Shown here one piece after another: positions 52,565 to 64,000 of a stretch of DNA of 64,000 nucleotides. The notes under the pieces were generated by a model that saw nothing but the letters and a program-made list of their open reading frames with translations, had not been told where the DNA came from and did no database searches. Origin of the DNA: Oreocharis arfaki (taxonomy: Eukaryota > Chordata > Aves > Passeriformes > Paramythiidae); assembly GCA_013398015.1 (NCBI GenBank), contig VZRR01010426.1:62001-126000 (forward strand), given 5' to 3'. The number at the start of each line of letters is the position of its first letter. Positions within the stretch are counted from its first letter, which is position 1. A program made the position numbers and the translations under genes.

Positions 52565-52698
52565 TCAGACGGAAGGTCCTACACAGGATATTCTTGATGA
52601 ACTGCCCAACTTGACAGATTCAGCTCTTAGGTCCTCTAAAGAACTGAAAGATCTCATCTGTGAATGTATTCATTTCAATTCCGACCCGCAGTCTCAAG
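52565..52698 (+). other. Weak internal-exon candidate, unidentified
   Basis: A possible 134-base exon. It follows a T-rich stretch ending in AAAAG (acceptor AG at 52563-52564) and ends at AAG|GTACCT (donor GT at 52699-52700). The frame across it is open and reads DILDELPNLTDSALRSSKEL and then KDLICECIHFNSDPQSQ, which looks more protein-like than the surrounding frames. I do not recognise a family, the acceptor is mediocre and no partner exon was found. It may be chance. Confidence 0.18.
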
Positions 52699-55600
52699 GT
52701 ACCTATTGTCAAAATAAATAACTATTCCTTACATTCATTGTAAGTCAGTTGATACTGAGGAAAGGGAACATAAAAATAAAAATAATATTACAAGAATGTT
52801 ATGTGCAATGAACCCACTTACTTAGTAAGTGACTGCCCACCCTGCAAGTGCAGTGCCTACCTTCTCAATTCCCAGTCTCCTTTGTATCTCACACATTACT
52901 TCATTCCTTCTTTGCAGGGACTTTACTTGCAGTCACATCTCCTCTTGAACCTTCTCTTTCTCATTTTAATGCTTCAGAAGTAGACTTTCCTGGGTGGAGC
53001 ACTGTCCATTTGGGTTAGAGTGGTGGATTTTCTGCTAGTTTTTGGGTAGAAGGAACACAAAGCTCGAAGCACAGACAATTTCAGTGCTCATTTGAGAGCA
53101 AATGAACCATTTTTTTTGCTTTCAGTATTGTCCATATACTTTATCCAATGCCTCTTGTAGCACAAATTAATGAGGACCATGATGGCAACACCACCAATAC
53201 ACGTCCCTGATACTTGTCTCTCCTTCCCTTCCTTTCACTGCCAAGTAGACTTTGAATTTCTACACGCAGAGAAGTAAAACTTACTATCATACATCTGAAA
53301 TAAGGTACCCAAACACTAGAAGGCCCAGGAGTTGAAATCTTCTCTTCTCTGTGTATCTTTTTGGAAACTTTGTGCTAATCACATTGAGTTTGAGATCTAA
53401 TTAGTGAGCTCAATGTATTAGAAGTCGGGAATTGTCATCTGAGGGAGTCCAAATTTCCATGAAACTCATATAAAGCATTAATTATAGGTGCATCTCACTC
53501 TGGAAGGACATGACATACATATGAAGTCCTGTACTATATAATTTCTGGCAGAAGTGTTAAAGCATTATCATTTAAGGCTGTCATAAATCTGTTTTTCCTT
53601 GAAAAGAACCAGAAAAATTTTCTTGAAAAATACCTAACACCAGTACCAACTCTTATATCCTGTAAAGTTTGTATAGTCAAGACATACCAACATCCTTCTT
53701 CTGGGACGTAAATGCAATATTTCAGCTAAGATTCTGGGTAGGTATGTAGGTGGAAGAAGCTGAAATCTAAAAGCAAAATAATAGAATCCTTACCTGAATC
53801 AACCACAAAGTTTGTCTTGATTACCTATTATGTTACTTTGGTAATAATTTAGCCTACTTATTAAATTTTAATTGTAAACTCAGTCTTCCTCTTGCAGTAT
53901 TTGATCTTCAATTTATCTTTTTCAGGAATCTATTAATTTTCTCACTCTTGTCATTATAGTTCAGGAAAAGCCAAGTGAACCCAGCATATTCTGCTGTTGT
54001 CAAACTCCAAAACAAATCATAAACTCCAAAGACAGGGGTAACCTCTAATTAAAAAAATCCTGCCCATGAGGTGCTGCTACCAAAGGAAATTCATGTTCCC
54101 AACAGTTTCTTTCTAATTCTTAAAAATAAACTACTCTCATTACCACGGAGACAGTGTAAAATATTTTGTATCAATACCTTATTTTCATTTTGAAGTGTCT
54201 GGTGTCTTTGTGAGCTACACAGTTTCTCAGCAATTTTGGCTGTTTCCAGATGAATATAATTTTAAAACCCTTAAATATGTTTAATTTGTGGACAATTACA
54301 TTTTACATCTAAGCATATGGTTCTATTGTGTTAAATCCTTTAATAATTCTTTGGGTATTTCTTATCTTTCAGTTAATGTCACAAATGTTTTCACTTATTA
54401 CCATATTCCATAAAAACATTCCCCCATGTGTCATTCTGATTGCACTTCATTTCCTGTTGGAACTCACAAAATCTATAAATAATTTTTCATGTATCTTCTT
54501 ATTTCAACAAACGTCAGTAGTAATGCATGCAGAGAGCGGGATTTTTTGATAATCACTCCATTTTTGATTTTCATTACATGCCCTCTTGGCAGTAAACCAA
54601 ATAGCTTACACAATATTTGGAAAAGCACTCCTGTGGTTCATATTGCATATTTTTAACCTGAACACACCAAATGTAAGGGAAAAAAGAGCAACTTCCGTCG
54701 AAACAATTCAGTCAAAAGATACAAGTTCATTTTTCCCTATGCAGTGAACACCATTTTCCCTATATTTGTGTTGGAATTCACTGCATTTAAGCTTAGCCCA
54801 GAAGTTTTTAATTTCCTGTAAGTATTTCAGCCCAGGGTTCATCCTATTCTCTGCCTCTTTGTGGATTTCTTCTGACTTTTTGCATGCCTTTTGCACGCCT
54901 TTTGCACACAATTTCCAACCAAAAAAGGCAAAAACCTTGATCTCTGGAGCAGAGAGACCTTTCAGTGGCTTCTGATGGGAATGGTCCTGTCTACCCCTAT
55001 CTGCTCCTGGCTTCATGTTCCCACCACCTCCCTTGCTTCTCTGGTGCCTGGCAAATGAGCAGTGAGCTCATGAAAGAAACTAAACCAGCAGAAATCTACT
55101 CTTGCAGAGAGCGACCATCCTGTGCCAGAGCTGGATGACAAAGCGGATGTGACTGTGAAACTGGAGAAGAGAGGCCAGGCCAGTTTATCTGGCAGCAGCT
55201 CACCATGAGGTCAACTGGCCTCAAGGAAAAACCTCACCTTCACTGAGCAGCCTGGTTACACAGCATCCAAATAAAGAATAAAACACCTAGTGGGTGTCTC
55301 TGAATATTTCTAATTAATTAACAGTTTTGCTGCCTACCTTAAGGTCTCTGGGCAAAACAGGCTAACAGCATGATTTTGAACATAAAGGCCTCTGTCACCT
55401 GCAACATCAGCCAGGACCTCTCATGTGCTGCACGACCAGACACAGGAAAACAGCTTAAGCAGGGCTTGCGCAAGGCAGCAGCTCTGCAGCCTTCCAGGGG
55501 ACGCGAGGAGAGGCTGACAACAGACATGTGAATCATTCATGACAAAAAGCTTTCATTCCTCGTTTCAGGCTAGGTGACAGCTCTAATTCCTCAAGCTCTA

Positions 55601-56443
55601 TTTTCCTGCAATTCTGATGGGTTTTTATGGATACGGCTGTCACAAACATTGCTGCAAAGGTCTATATTTAATATTGAAAATTCAGGATGAGAGCATCATA
55701 AAACCTTTGTACAGGTCTCTCATTTTTATAGGGATGGCATTTTGTGCATTTTCAGACACACAGATGCATTAAAGCCAGACAATTAAAAGGCCAGTGTTCA
55801 AATTTAGTTTGACTTGAATTATTAACCAGAAGTTTAAAAGGAGCTTGCCTGAGATTCATGTTTCACTCCCAATGGCAAGCTGTCTCCTCCAGCTGATGCC
55901 CTGAGACCCACTGAGGAGGCAGCTGTTGGACCTCCTACTTGACACCCAGGAGCCCATCCAAGGAGATGCCTTGCCCTGAAGGAAGTGGTGGGAAAGCTCA
56001 GGCATCCAGCAGCAGCCAAACATCTCTGCCTGCCCCCATCCCGCAGCCCTGGCTGGCCTGAAAGCCTCAGGCCAGACAGGGAGCTCCTGGCAGCTGTGAG
56101 GCACCAGTGTGGGGAAGCCCAGCAGCAAGTCTGTCCTTCTGCTGGGGGAGCGCAGGCCGAGGCAGAAGTGAGTATTTTCTTGTGTGATATGTTGGGTTTT
56201 AATAGCTGCCTTTTTCAGTCGGAGAGGCAGTAGGCGGAGCTGAGGGACCCCAGCAGGGCTTGAGGGAGCCTGGATCAACACACATGGGGTGGTAGTGGGC
56301 AAACCATGCCTTCCAGTACTGTGTCCCAGCAACAAAGCACATCCTTTACAGTAACACCCATCTCAGACTGTTGCTTCCTTCCAGCTTCTTATGCAAGCTA
56401 CTCCTCATCTCAACATGCTATTTTTTCAGTCACCAATAAGAAA
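52699..56443. other. Intergenic, no gene seen
   Basis: Mostly AT-rich; the last part (55.85-56.3 kb) is GC-rich and opens frames on both strands, including a 159-codon minus-strand frame at 55856-56335 with no recognisable domain. A good donor-like GAAGTGAGTA lies at about 56167 on the plus strand but no convincing acceptor or coding frame goes with it. Confidence 0.5.
54881..54908. repeat. 11-bp imperfect tandem repeat, about 2.5 copies
   Basis: TGCATGCCTTT is followed by TGCACGCCTTT and a partial TGCACA. A slippage-type repeat without evident function. Confidence 0.75.
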
Positions 56444-56506
56444 GGCTCGAGGTTGAACTCAATGATCCTTGTGCATCCCTTCCAACTCAGGGTATTCTAT
56501 ATTCTA
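56444..56506 (+). mobile_element. CR1 LINE tip (3' end only)
   Basis: A 63-base remnant of the CR1 3' terminus: CTCGAGGTTGAACTCAATGA, CCTTGTGCATCCCTTCCAAC, TCAGGGTATTCTATATTCTA. The order and spacing match the CR1 end, with a decayed tail. The rest of the element is absent or unrecognisable. Confidence 0.85.
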
Positions 56507-56770
56507 AAGAGGCTGAAATACCAACTTACTGATGTGTAGTTCTGTACAATTTGCTATGCCATTACAAGCAGTGCTCCGGTACAGCCACGTACACGAATTC
56601 TAGAGAATTCCCTTTGTACTGAGTGCAGGTCACTCTGCACATCACCCAGCAGGTTTAAATATGCAGTTTGAAGCTGTGGGGCACCCCATTGCTTCACTGA
56701 CAACATGGCACAGCACAGTGGTACTGAGGGGATCACTGGAGTGGTGCAGCCTCCAGGCAACTGATGGCGA

Positions 56771-56797
56771 GGAAGGAAGGAAGGAAGGAAGGAAGGA
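56771..56797. repeat. (GGAA)n microsatellite
   Basis: About seven perfect GGAA units. It is the same unit as the TTCC tract at 23.8 kb on the other strand. GGAA arrays can act as ETS-factor binding tracts, but nothing here shows that use. Confidence 0.95.
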
Positions 56798-57346
56798 ATC
56801 AGAAACTGCAGAAGACAGGAGGAACATGCCTCCAGCATTATTCCTGAAACAGGGAAACACTAAAATGTGGCTCCAAACACTGATGCTGATCTTTGGAATT
56901 GCAGAAGTTGTAGTCACAGGGTCCATTGCAAATGGGAATTCTAGTTAAGCAGTCAAGCAGCAGTTCAGGCTGGAACAGCTCAGGCTGTGAAGCAATGCCG
57001 TATTTGTATTAAGATAAAATGCAGCAATGTAAACCAGCAACAATCTCATCAGAGACTTCAGTTTTCTGTGACACCTGCTGTCAGTTACAAAGGAATACAA
57101 CAGAAGTCCCAACGGCATCATGTCTCTTACAACTTCCTTGGATATATCAAAAATGAATATGCATCTGGAGCATGCAAAAAACTCACTTTTATAACCTGCT
57201 GCTTTCATTCTTATCTGAAGGCAAAAACAGTTTGTTTTTTTCTTCTTGTTTCCATTAATTGAGATTTCAAAATCCATTGATAGAACAATCAATTAAGTTA
57301 GCTACTTCAGCACTCAGGAAATCGTGGGGTTTACTTGTCCCCTTAC

Positions 57347-57491
57347 CTGATTTCATACAGGCTTCCTGTAGAATTTTGTACTGTCTTTCATAGAAATAGC
57401 GACCTGGTAATCTGTCCTTCTGTGGCTGGTGAGAAGTACTTTGAGTGTATTCTTGACATCTCGGAAAAAAAATGTTCCCCACACAAAACTC
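57347..57491 (-). CDS. Candidate internal exon of an unidentified minus-strand gene
   Basis: On the minus strand, a 145-base segment is bounded by an acceptor (TTTTCATTCATTGTTTTCAG at its 5' side, AG on 57493-57492) and a donor (TCAG|GTAAGG, GT at 57346-57345). One frame is open throughout: 48 codons plus one base. It reads EFCVGNIFFPRCQEYTQSTS, HQPQKDRLPGRYFYERQYKI, LQEACMKS. The other two frames contain stops near their ends. Both splice sites are close to consensus, and the peptide has a normal, mildly basic composition. I do not recognise the family. No partner exon was found in the window. It could be an exon of a gene transcribed leftward from beyond the window, a pseudogene remnant, or a chance arrangement. 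An eight-base T run near the start is a spot where an indel would alter the frame. Confidence 0.38.
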
Positions 57492-58148
57492 CTGAAAACA
57501 ATGAATGAAAATTAACCTTTTCTTCCTCAGAAAGCACTCATATATGCATCATTTTCAGCACAGTTTTATTCTACTTTCCCATTTACCTAAAACAGTGTTA
57601 TATCTTGTGTTTCAAACAATTTATAACATAAAAATGCACCTACAACTTAATGGAGCAAACAAACTGTTTTAAGGGGATATTACTCAGGCTATAGCGAAGC
57701 ATGAAAACAGGTCACTCTTTCCTGCACATGGAAAGAGTTATTAAAATGGTAAACCAAGACACTGAAGACAACATAATGTCACAGAATGCCTCAGGCCAGT
57801 CTTGTACTATCTGAGCAAGAAAAGTACCTGATGACAGCACTCTAGAATGTCTTTTGCAAGGAGTGCTGACCTGATAGCCCACTCATTAACTCAAAAAACT
57901 CGGTTGTGTGAATGTTAGGAGATAGGATTTTAACTACAGGTAAAACATGTTTTCTTCTGAGAGGTTAGAGTTGTCTGGGGAAAAAATCATGAGGCACTGC
58001 CTGCAAATCTGCTAGCTTATTGAAAGTGTTGGAGGGAGTTAAGCTGAATTAATGTGTAGCTGATACAAACTTGAGAAAAAAAGTCACCAGTTGCAAAGCA
58101 ACACTTCTAATACTTTCTCTTTAAAACCTTGAACCAGTTCTAGTCATA

Positions 58149-58179
58149 TCTAAAGAACATAACAAACATGTTCTTTAGA
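58149..58179. repeat. Perfect 12-bp hairpin, 7-base loop
   Basis: TCTAAAGAACAT (58149-58160), loop AACAAAC, then the exact reverse complement ATGTTCTTTAGA (58168-58179). The stem is too short for a microRNA precursor as it stands. ACATGTTCT at its 3' side resembles half of a steroid-receptor element, which is weak evidence only. Confidence 0.7.
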
Positions 58180-61100
58180 ACATGTGAGAAAACACAATGA
58201 GAAAACAGAATAAAGGAGAAAAAAGGAGACCAAAATTAACTGTCTCTAGTAACCCTGAAACCCTGCACAAGAAAATATCCTGTCCACATCTACGCTATTG
58301 TAGTCTCTACAGTTCTGCCTGTATCACAGATGCTTTTCTCGTTTGGAGCTCTTTGACAGCAGACAATGAAAGGAACATCTGTTTTTTGGTTTTAAAAGAT
58401 TGAAACAGGAATAGAAACAATTTCTCCCTGTAACAGTTCAGTCACTTTCCTGATGCCAGTTTTAATTAGGCAACAAACAGAATTAGAAACATAAAGCTGT
58501 TCTTCATAGCCTGATGAGAAACCATAGTAACCCCAATCCAGCAACACTCAAAAATCACTAGATGGATGGCAAAATGTTAGGGGACTGGCTAAAAGTCATA
58601 AGCTTCCATTTTCATTTTTTAAAAATTTCATATTGGAAGTTCATTTCTTCAAAAGGGATCTCATGTTTGCTTCATGAATTCAGTATAAAATGTTTGACAT
58701 CTAAAGCAGACATCCTACCTTCCTTTTGCCCAAGGGTCTTCCTCAACATCTGCTCATATCCTCCTGGGCACTCTCCTACACTTTTAAGGGGCACATCACA
58801 GCTCATTGTCTGCAGAGAGTTCATTGTCTGGTGCTCATCAACCAACTCCTGCCTAACACACTCCTTTATACCAGTGTCGTCTCTGGACCTTGCTCTTGCT
58901 CATTCTCTCTTGCAGGTGAGCTCACTTCTGTCATGGTCTCCGTGCCTGAGGCCCTGGCCAGAGCACTGTCTTTGTTGACACACTAAGTGACAGACTGGAT
59001 TCCTGTTCTTCATGGGCTGAACTGAGCCTTTAATTCGCTCAATTTTTACATCTGTCTTGTCCCATTCAGGACATTGCAGCTACAGATCTTGGTGTAGCTA
59101 AAGATCTTCTGCAAGTCTTTGTTATCCACTTTTTTTGGAAAAAAAAGGGTTTTATTAAGGGAGTGACATATGTAAGGCTGCCATAGCATGGAGCAGAAAA
59201 ATACTACCTTTCCAGAATAATAACTAGGACAAAGGGGTACTGATTTTTCTTTGAGAAACTGTCATTTCAGAAATCACTCTAGGAGACAATTGAGCAACCT
59301 GACTTCAGCAGGCCAACTCCATGCAGTGTTTGATTACATGTTTAAGTAGCTGGATGTTCATACTTAGATGGCATTGTATCTGAAAAATCGAACTGACATC
59401 TTTGTAATCCCAATTGCAACACAATAACAGCAAACTGGAAATTTTCATCACCCTTACAAAGTAACTTACTATTTTCATAAAATAAATCTCTCCCTTAATG
59501 CAAAATTACGTTTTTCAGAAATCACTGACTTATCCAGTAAACTTAAATCTCTTACACTCTTTCTCAGATGAGAGCGGTAGTAATCCCAAAGCCAGACAGA
59601 ACTATTCAAATGCTTTAAACACTTGCCAACAACCTAACGGGTGACCGGTTTCTCCTTTAGAAGAGGGAAGCAGAAGGCAGTGAGCATGCTCAATGCCACA
59701 CCAGCCTGAACTGGAGATTTCTTTCCGAGAGCAGCTACAAGGGTGACCAGAGCCTAAGCACTGCTCAATGGCCATAAACATACTACTGCCTTTCTCTTAA
59801 TCCTGCTGATTTCAGACTGTCAGCAATGTTATTGCTGCTTCATTTTGTTCCTCTCTTAGAAATCCAATGTAAGGTTGCTGCTTTCTTAATTCTTCATAAA
59901 CATGACTGCCTTTTGGGACACAGTAAGCAACTTCTGCTGCATTACGGAGTTATCAAGGTATTTCATCTAAAGTAAGGAATGAGTAAGGAATTTTCATTTA
60001 CATGATTTCGAAACACAAAATTTTATGGAAAAAGGTGTTCCCAGCACATGAGGAAATTTGATTTCATAAAAAGACAGAATTGTCCAACAAGGCTACTGTA
60101 AATTTTCATATTAAATTCATCCAATGTGCATATACAGAATAAACTGATGCTTTTAGTAAAGTACTTATTGTAAGTACTTACATAAATTACAAAGACATGA
60201 ATAAATGGTTCTCACCGTAATCAGCTCATGAATGGTAATTTCTCATCTTGTGAAAATTCCCCCTTTTTTTTCTAGCAAAGCACAAAGGACAGGTTATAAT
60301 ATAACCAAAATAAGATTCTGAAACAGAAAACATATTGCTATGAGGAAATTTTCAAATTTGACAGCCTGTAAGAGAGAAAATAAGTAATAGAGAACGTATT
60401 CATTTGTTCTGTTGACACCCTGTTACAAAGGAGTGAAATATGCAGCGGTTTAATACACTGAATTTCACTTAAAAATAGCTGTTTTAAACTCACTGTGTTT
60501 TGTCGTTGAAACTCTACTCATGTAAAGTTTTTAATTTTGACATAAACTTTATTTTATTATGTTTTCAACATTTGGACTAAGACAACATGGCTAATAAAAA
60601 ACATATAATGACTCACTTTTTTATTACACAGATTAGTATATTGCTTTCATTACTACAGTTTTGATTAGAAAAAACAAAAGTTGAACATAATTTATTACCA
60701 AAGCATATCTTACTTTGCTTCATATTTATATACCATTAAATGTATCTTTATTTTGAACTGTAAGAAAAAATTACAAATATTCACTTTGCCATTCTTCCAA
60801 ATAGCTTTTTCCATATGCTCCCTCTCAATAATTGACAATAAGGCTTGAACCAATTTTGTCATGAATTATCTTGGTCTAGCAGTAAAACCTCTGTTCCCTT
60901 TAGCCAAACCAGATGAGTTCAGGCTGCTCCAGAGACATCTGGAACACAAGATGACATTTGGGCACTCCAAGGCAGTGCAGAACAAGTTCCTGCTCAAAAG
61001 CCCTGAATAACCACAGGTCCAAGGAAAAACCGTGGTGAAGGAGATATGGATCAGAGAGATTTTTCCTGCATGGATTAATCTCCACAGCCCTCACATAACT

Positions 61101-61488
61101 GTGTTCCAAGCGATACAGAAATATGATGAGAAAGGGAATGCTTGATCAGCTCCCGACTTGCTTCCTGCTCTTAAATGTGTCTACAAATGAACATGTTCGG
61201 TATAGCAGCTTTGGGAATGTCATAGGATGCAGCTATGCCTGGGGAAACCCACATCTGCAGCGTGTTTCTGTGGAAAACATCTGTAGCGTAAAATGGGTAT
61301 TGATTACAGGCTGTTTAGGCTTCACTAGGTGTCTACTCTACAATTCCTAGAACAAATATGTGACTCCACCCCAAAAGAGTGGAAAACACCACTTGGTTAT
61401 AAATCCTGCGGGTATCTGAAGGGCTGGTTAACCTTCAAAAAGTGTCCTTCGTGCGAATGAGCAGGGCCTGAATGAAAATATGGTGTTT

Positions 61489-61507
61489 TACTGCCCTCTA
61501 ACGGCTG
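61489..61507 (-). promoter_or_regulatory. CTCF-like motif (reverse)
   Basis: On the minus strand the sequence reads CAGCCGTTAGAGGGCAGTA, close to the vertebrate CTCF consensus (the TAGAGGGCAG core is a common form). It is the best CTCF-like match I noticed in the window. Orientation is opposite to the motif at 43559-43577. Binding is not shown by sequence alone. Confidence 0.45.
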
Positions 61508-63573
61508 GCCGGAACCAGCGCCCTTTTTTGCATTTATTCCCCAAAAAGCTCTCCCCAGCAGGCCACTGAGACACAAAGACTTCTAGCCAGAATGAACCTC
61601 ACATATCCTCACGTACCAAGACCTGTGAAAAGTAACTATGCAGCACCCTGGGCACGTTGGAGGAACAAAACTGGCACCCTCCTGAACGGAAAGAGGGTGT
61701 ACAGCCAGAGCTGTAACTTTGTAGTTGATGGTAGTTGGACAAACTGTGTCTAAAAAGGCAGTAACCGAAATTTCGACATCTGAATAAGTCTTATCAGTCT
61801 GACTTGATAAGCCCTGAAGGATCTTCTGATGTAGCTGAGAGAAAAGGTATCTTTAACAGCAGTTTCAGACTTTTCATGTCACTGCCTAGAAATTCTCTTG
61901 GTAATAAATTTTTGGATAAAATATTTAAATCCAGACTTTAAAGCCTTTTCTTTTTATGATGAACTACTGTTCACAGGAGCCATAGGACCTCTTCAGAGTA
62001 GCTGCTTCTCAGGGTCAGGAAGGGATTTACAGTTCAGTCCTTAACAAGAGTACCAATGGCAATAAAAATCCCCCAGCTATTAAAAATTATACAATCAATC
62101 CTATTTAAGTGTCATACAACTACTGAGCATGAATTATAGTGTGAGTCATTTTTTTACCAGGGAAAAGAATAAGCTGGTAAAGCACCAATTCATTTCAAAA
62201 AGAGCATTCAGGGATGTTGTTTTCCTGTGGAACACTATGGATGAAGAGTCTGGCATCATAGTAAATGCAGGAGCCCTAAAGCAAGTAAATTTTACATTTA
62301 TGTGAAAACCTTATGACAGTACCATTTTTCATAGATTTTATAAATTTCAAAAATGGATGGTCTCTAAATAGAACTGTTGCTTACTCCTGCTCCACCATTC
62401 AGGCATGAATGTTTCATGTTAACAATCCACAGAATTTTCAAAATTTTATTACAACAAATCTTGGAATTCATCAAATACCTCTTCATCCTGTAGTTTGAAT
62501 CTATTCAGTTGGGGGTTTCTCCATGGAAAATCTGATATAAGACCAAGTTGTTCTTTTCACAGCTAGAAAAGACTCATTGGGGGAAAAGAATGGTTATGAA
62601 AATTTAGATCTGTCCACAAGTACATAATTTTGTGTATGTTTTAGTGTGTGTCTTTATTGAAACAGGATCCAGAAATGTAAATATTTCTTTTTCCATTTTC
62701 CAATTTTTTTACTAATTCTAAGTGCTTATGATTCATTTGACTTGGTTGTTTTCTTTCTTTTCATCTCTTCCTTCTTATGTAATAAGTGAACAACAGCTGT
62801 GCTCCTGCTGAGCTCTCAGTCAATAATATTTCAGTGATTTTGAAGCTAAGTAAAGCAAATTGTCTCACAGTGACCTGGGAGCAGTAATAATAGGATCAAA
62901 AGATACATTCTGTTATCGTCTGAAATGTGCCACAATTACGTGTTACAATGGCTTCAAGCAGTATTGATTCAACTATGGGCTTTCAATAAACCAATTTTAA
63001 CCAGTGCTGAAATCTCTGGATCTGTCATATTGCAACAGAGAGCTTTTGCACAGCTTGGACATTTGCAGAGAATCTTATGGTTTTTCTGCTTTAAACAAAG
63101 CTGTTCTTGCAACCACAGTCACTAAAGGAGCCAATGTTCCTTGTTTGCACTACCACATTTGCAATCAATTTATAGACTTATTTCATTAAATCACTGAATA
63201 ATGATGACATGTTTTAGAGCTGTGCACATGTTGCATGAATTTAATGCATGCAATGGTTTGGTTGATTTTTGCCCTTCAGAAATTTATTGTGAGAAATACG
63301 GGAAGTGTAGTAGTAAGTAGAGAAGGTGCAACTTCATCATAGGCAGAAATCTGATGACTGAATTTTATCACATGGTGAAGAAAGGACTGCCTTTAGGGCA
63401 TTATTGCTTTGAAAGGAAAGCTTTTGCTTTATCTGTATCTATTCATCAGCCAAAGTGCTGTACATGGGGTAGTAAATCATGAGTCTTGTGGACCTGCTCC
63501 ACATAATACTGCAGGCATTGATGAGAATGGATGTGGATACCCAGCAGATGACACTGTTGTTTGTGTGTCAGCA

Positions 63574-63615
63574 TTACTGGAAAGTGTGTCAGGGTTACTG
63601 GAAAGTGTGTCAGGA
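63574..63615. repeat. 21-bp tandem duplication
   Basis: Two adjacent 21-base units, TTACTGGAAAGTGTGTCAGGG at 63574-63594 and the same with one final change at 63595-63615, preceded by a partial copy (GTGTGTCAGC). The unit is a multiple of three, so the frame across it reads a repeated LLESVSG, but no gene is supported. Confidence 0.9.
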
Positions 63616-64000
63616 ACAGGTGCAGCCTTCAGAGCAGTAAATGCACTATGCTTGATAAAAAAGCAAATTAAGACAAGTTAAAATGAACTTAGAGACTCAA
63701 AGTGAAAAACTGAAAGAGTAAGCCCTTTCTGTTCGAAAAATAGCTGGTTTCTTTTCTGCCAGGGCAATTAACTGAATGCTGAGAGGGAAGACAGGCTCAG
63801 GGTTCATTTTCAGCTCTGCTACACCACATGCATTCTGTTGCAGCTTTTCTTCTCTCAAGAGGTCATGGATACACTCAGTTCTTAGAAAGGGACTGCCAGG
63901 CTATACTGAACATACACTTCAAGGCTTTCTGCCCTTGAATTAATACAGAGAGAAAGTTTTTTCCAGTCCAGCCTTTATGCAAGGTTCAATACATGAAAAA

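Larger units (their letters stand above)
57492..64000. other. Intergenic, no complete gene seen
   Basis: No convincing exon in the last 6.5 kb. By vertebrate synteny RXFP2 would follow B3GLCT on the same strand, but no LDL-A cysteine pattern, leucine-rich repeat or membrane segment exon is visible. A perfect hairpin, a CTCF-like motif and a 21-base tandem repeat are listed separately. The 90-codon frame at 63409-63681 is discussed under rejected items. Confidence 0.5.

Noticed and set aside
55856..56335. 159-codon minus-strand ORF and a GAAGTGAGTA donor-like site on the plus strand
   Set aside because: The GC-rich patch opens frames on both strands. No acceptor or recognisable domain supports either, although a non-coding RNA exon cannot be excluded.
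60900..61350. ORFs on both strands around 61 kb
   Set aside because: No recognised family, no matching splice pairs, and frames of this size are expected by chance.
63409..63681. 90-codon ORF with a hydrophobic start that resembles a signal peptide and several cysteines
   Set aside because: The frame does not begin with an ATG codon, the cysteine spacing does not fit an LDL-A module, and half of it is a short tandem repeat. It is not RXFP2.

Overview
The window looks like a piece of bird nuclear chromosome. It is AT-rich, contains no operons or compact ORFs, and carries several copies of the avian CR1 LINE, recognisable by the 3' tail of repeated ATTCTATG units. There is also one good candidate for an avian ERVL-type LTR, plus pyrimidine and purine microsatellites. 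Two single N positions (23944 and 27684) show that this is assembled draft sequence. I cannot tell which bird order it comes from.

Layout. Positions 1-2284 are the last intron of a plus-strand gene. Its terminal coding exon (2285-2452) encodes 55 residues that I recognise as the C terminus of B3GLCT, the ER beta-1,3-glucosyltransferase that caps O-fucose on thrombospondin type 1 repeats. It ends in the KDEL-like tetrapeptide REDL. The 3' UTR runs to about 3940, where the first canonical AATAAA lies. From there to the end of the window (about 60 kb) I find no complete protein-coding gene. By vertebrate synteny the next plus-strand gene would be RXFP2, but no LDL-A, leucine-rich-repeat or seven-helix exon is visible, so it probably starts beyond 64000.

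The intergenic part holds CR1 fragments at about 10.0, 25.0, 31.7, 42.6, 46.9 and 56.4 kb, an ERVL-like solo LTR candidate at 27.4-27.9 kb, a weaker reverse LTR-like segment at 38.3-38.7 kb, microsatellites at 23.8 and 56.8 kb, and several short tandem duplications. The CR1 at 42.6-43.4 kb joins the start of its first ORF directly to its 3' end.

The most interesting unexplained signal is an isolated minus-strand exon candidate at 57347-57491. It has good acceptor and donor sites and one fully open frame, and I could not identify its protein. A weaker plus-strand exon candidate lies at 52565-52698. Two CTCF-like motifs, forward at 43.56 kb and reverse at 61.49 kb, are in convergent orientation. 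I see no new multi-gene system here; most ORFs in the window look like chance open frames in non-coding DNA.
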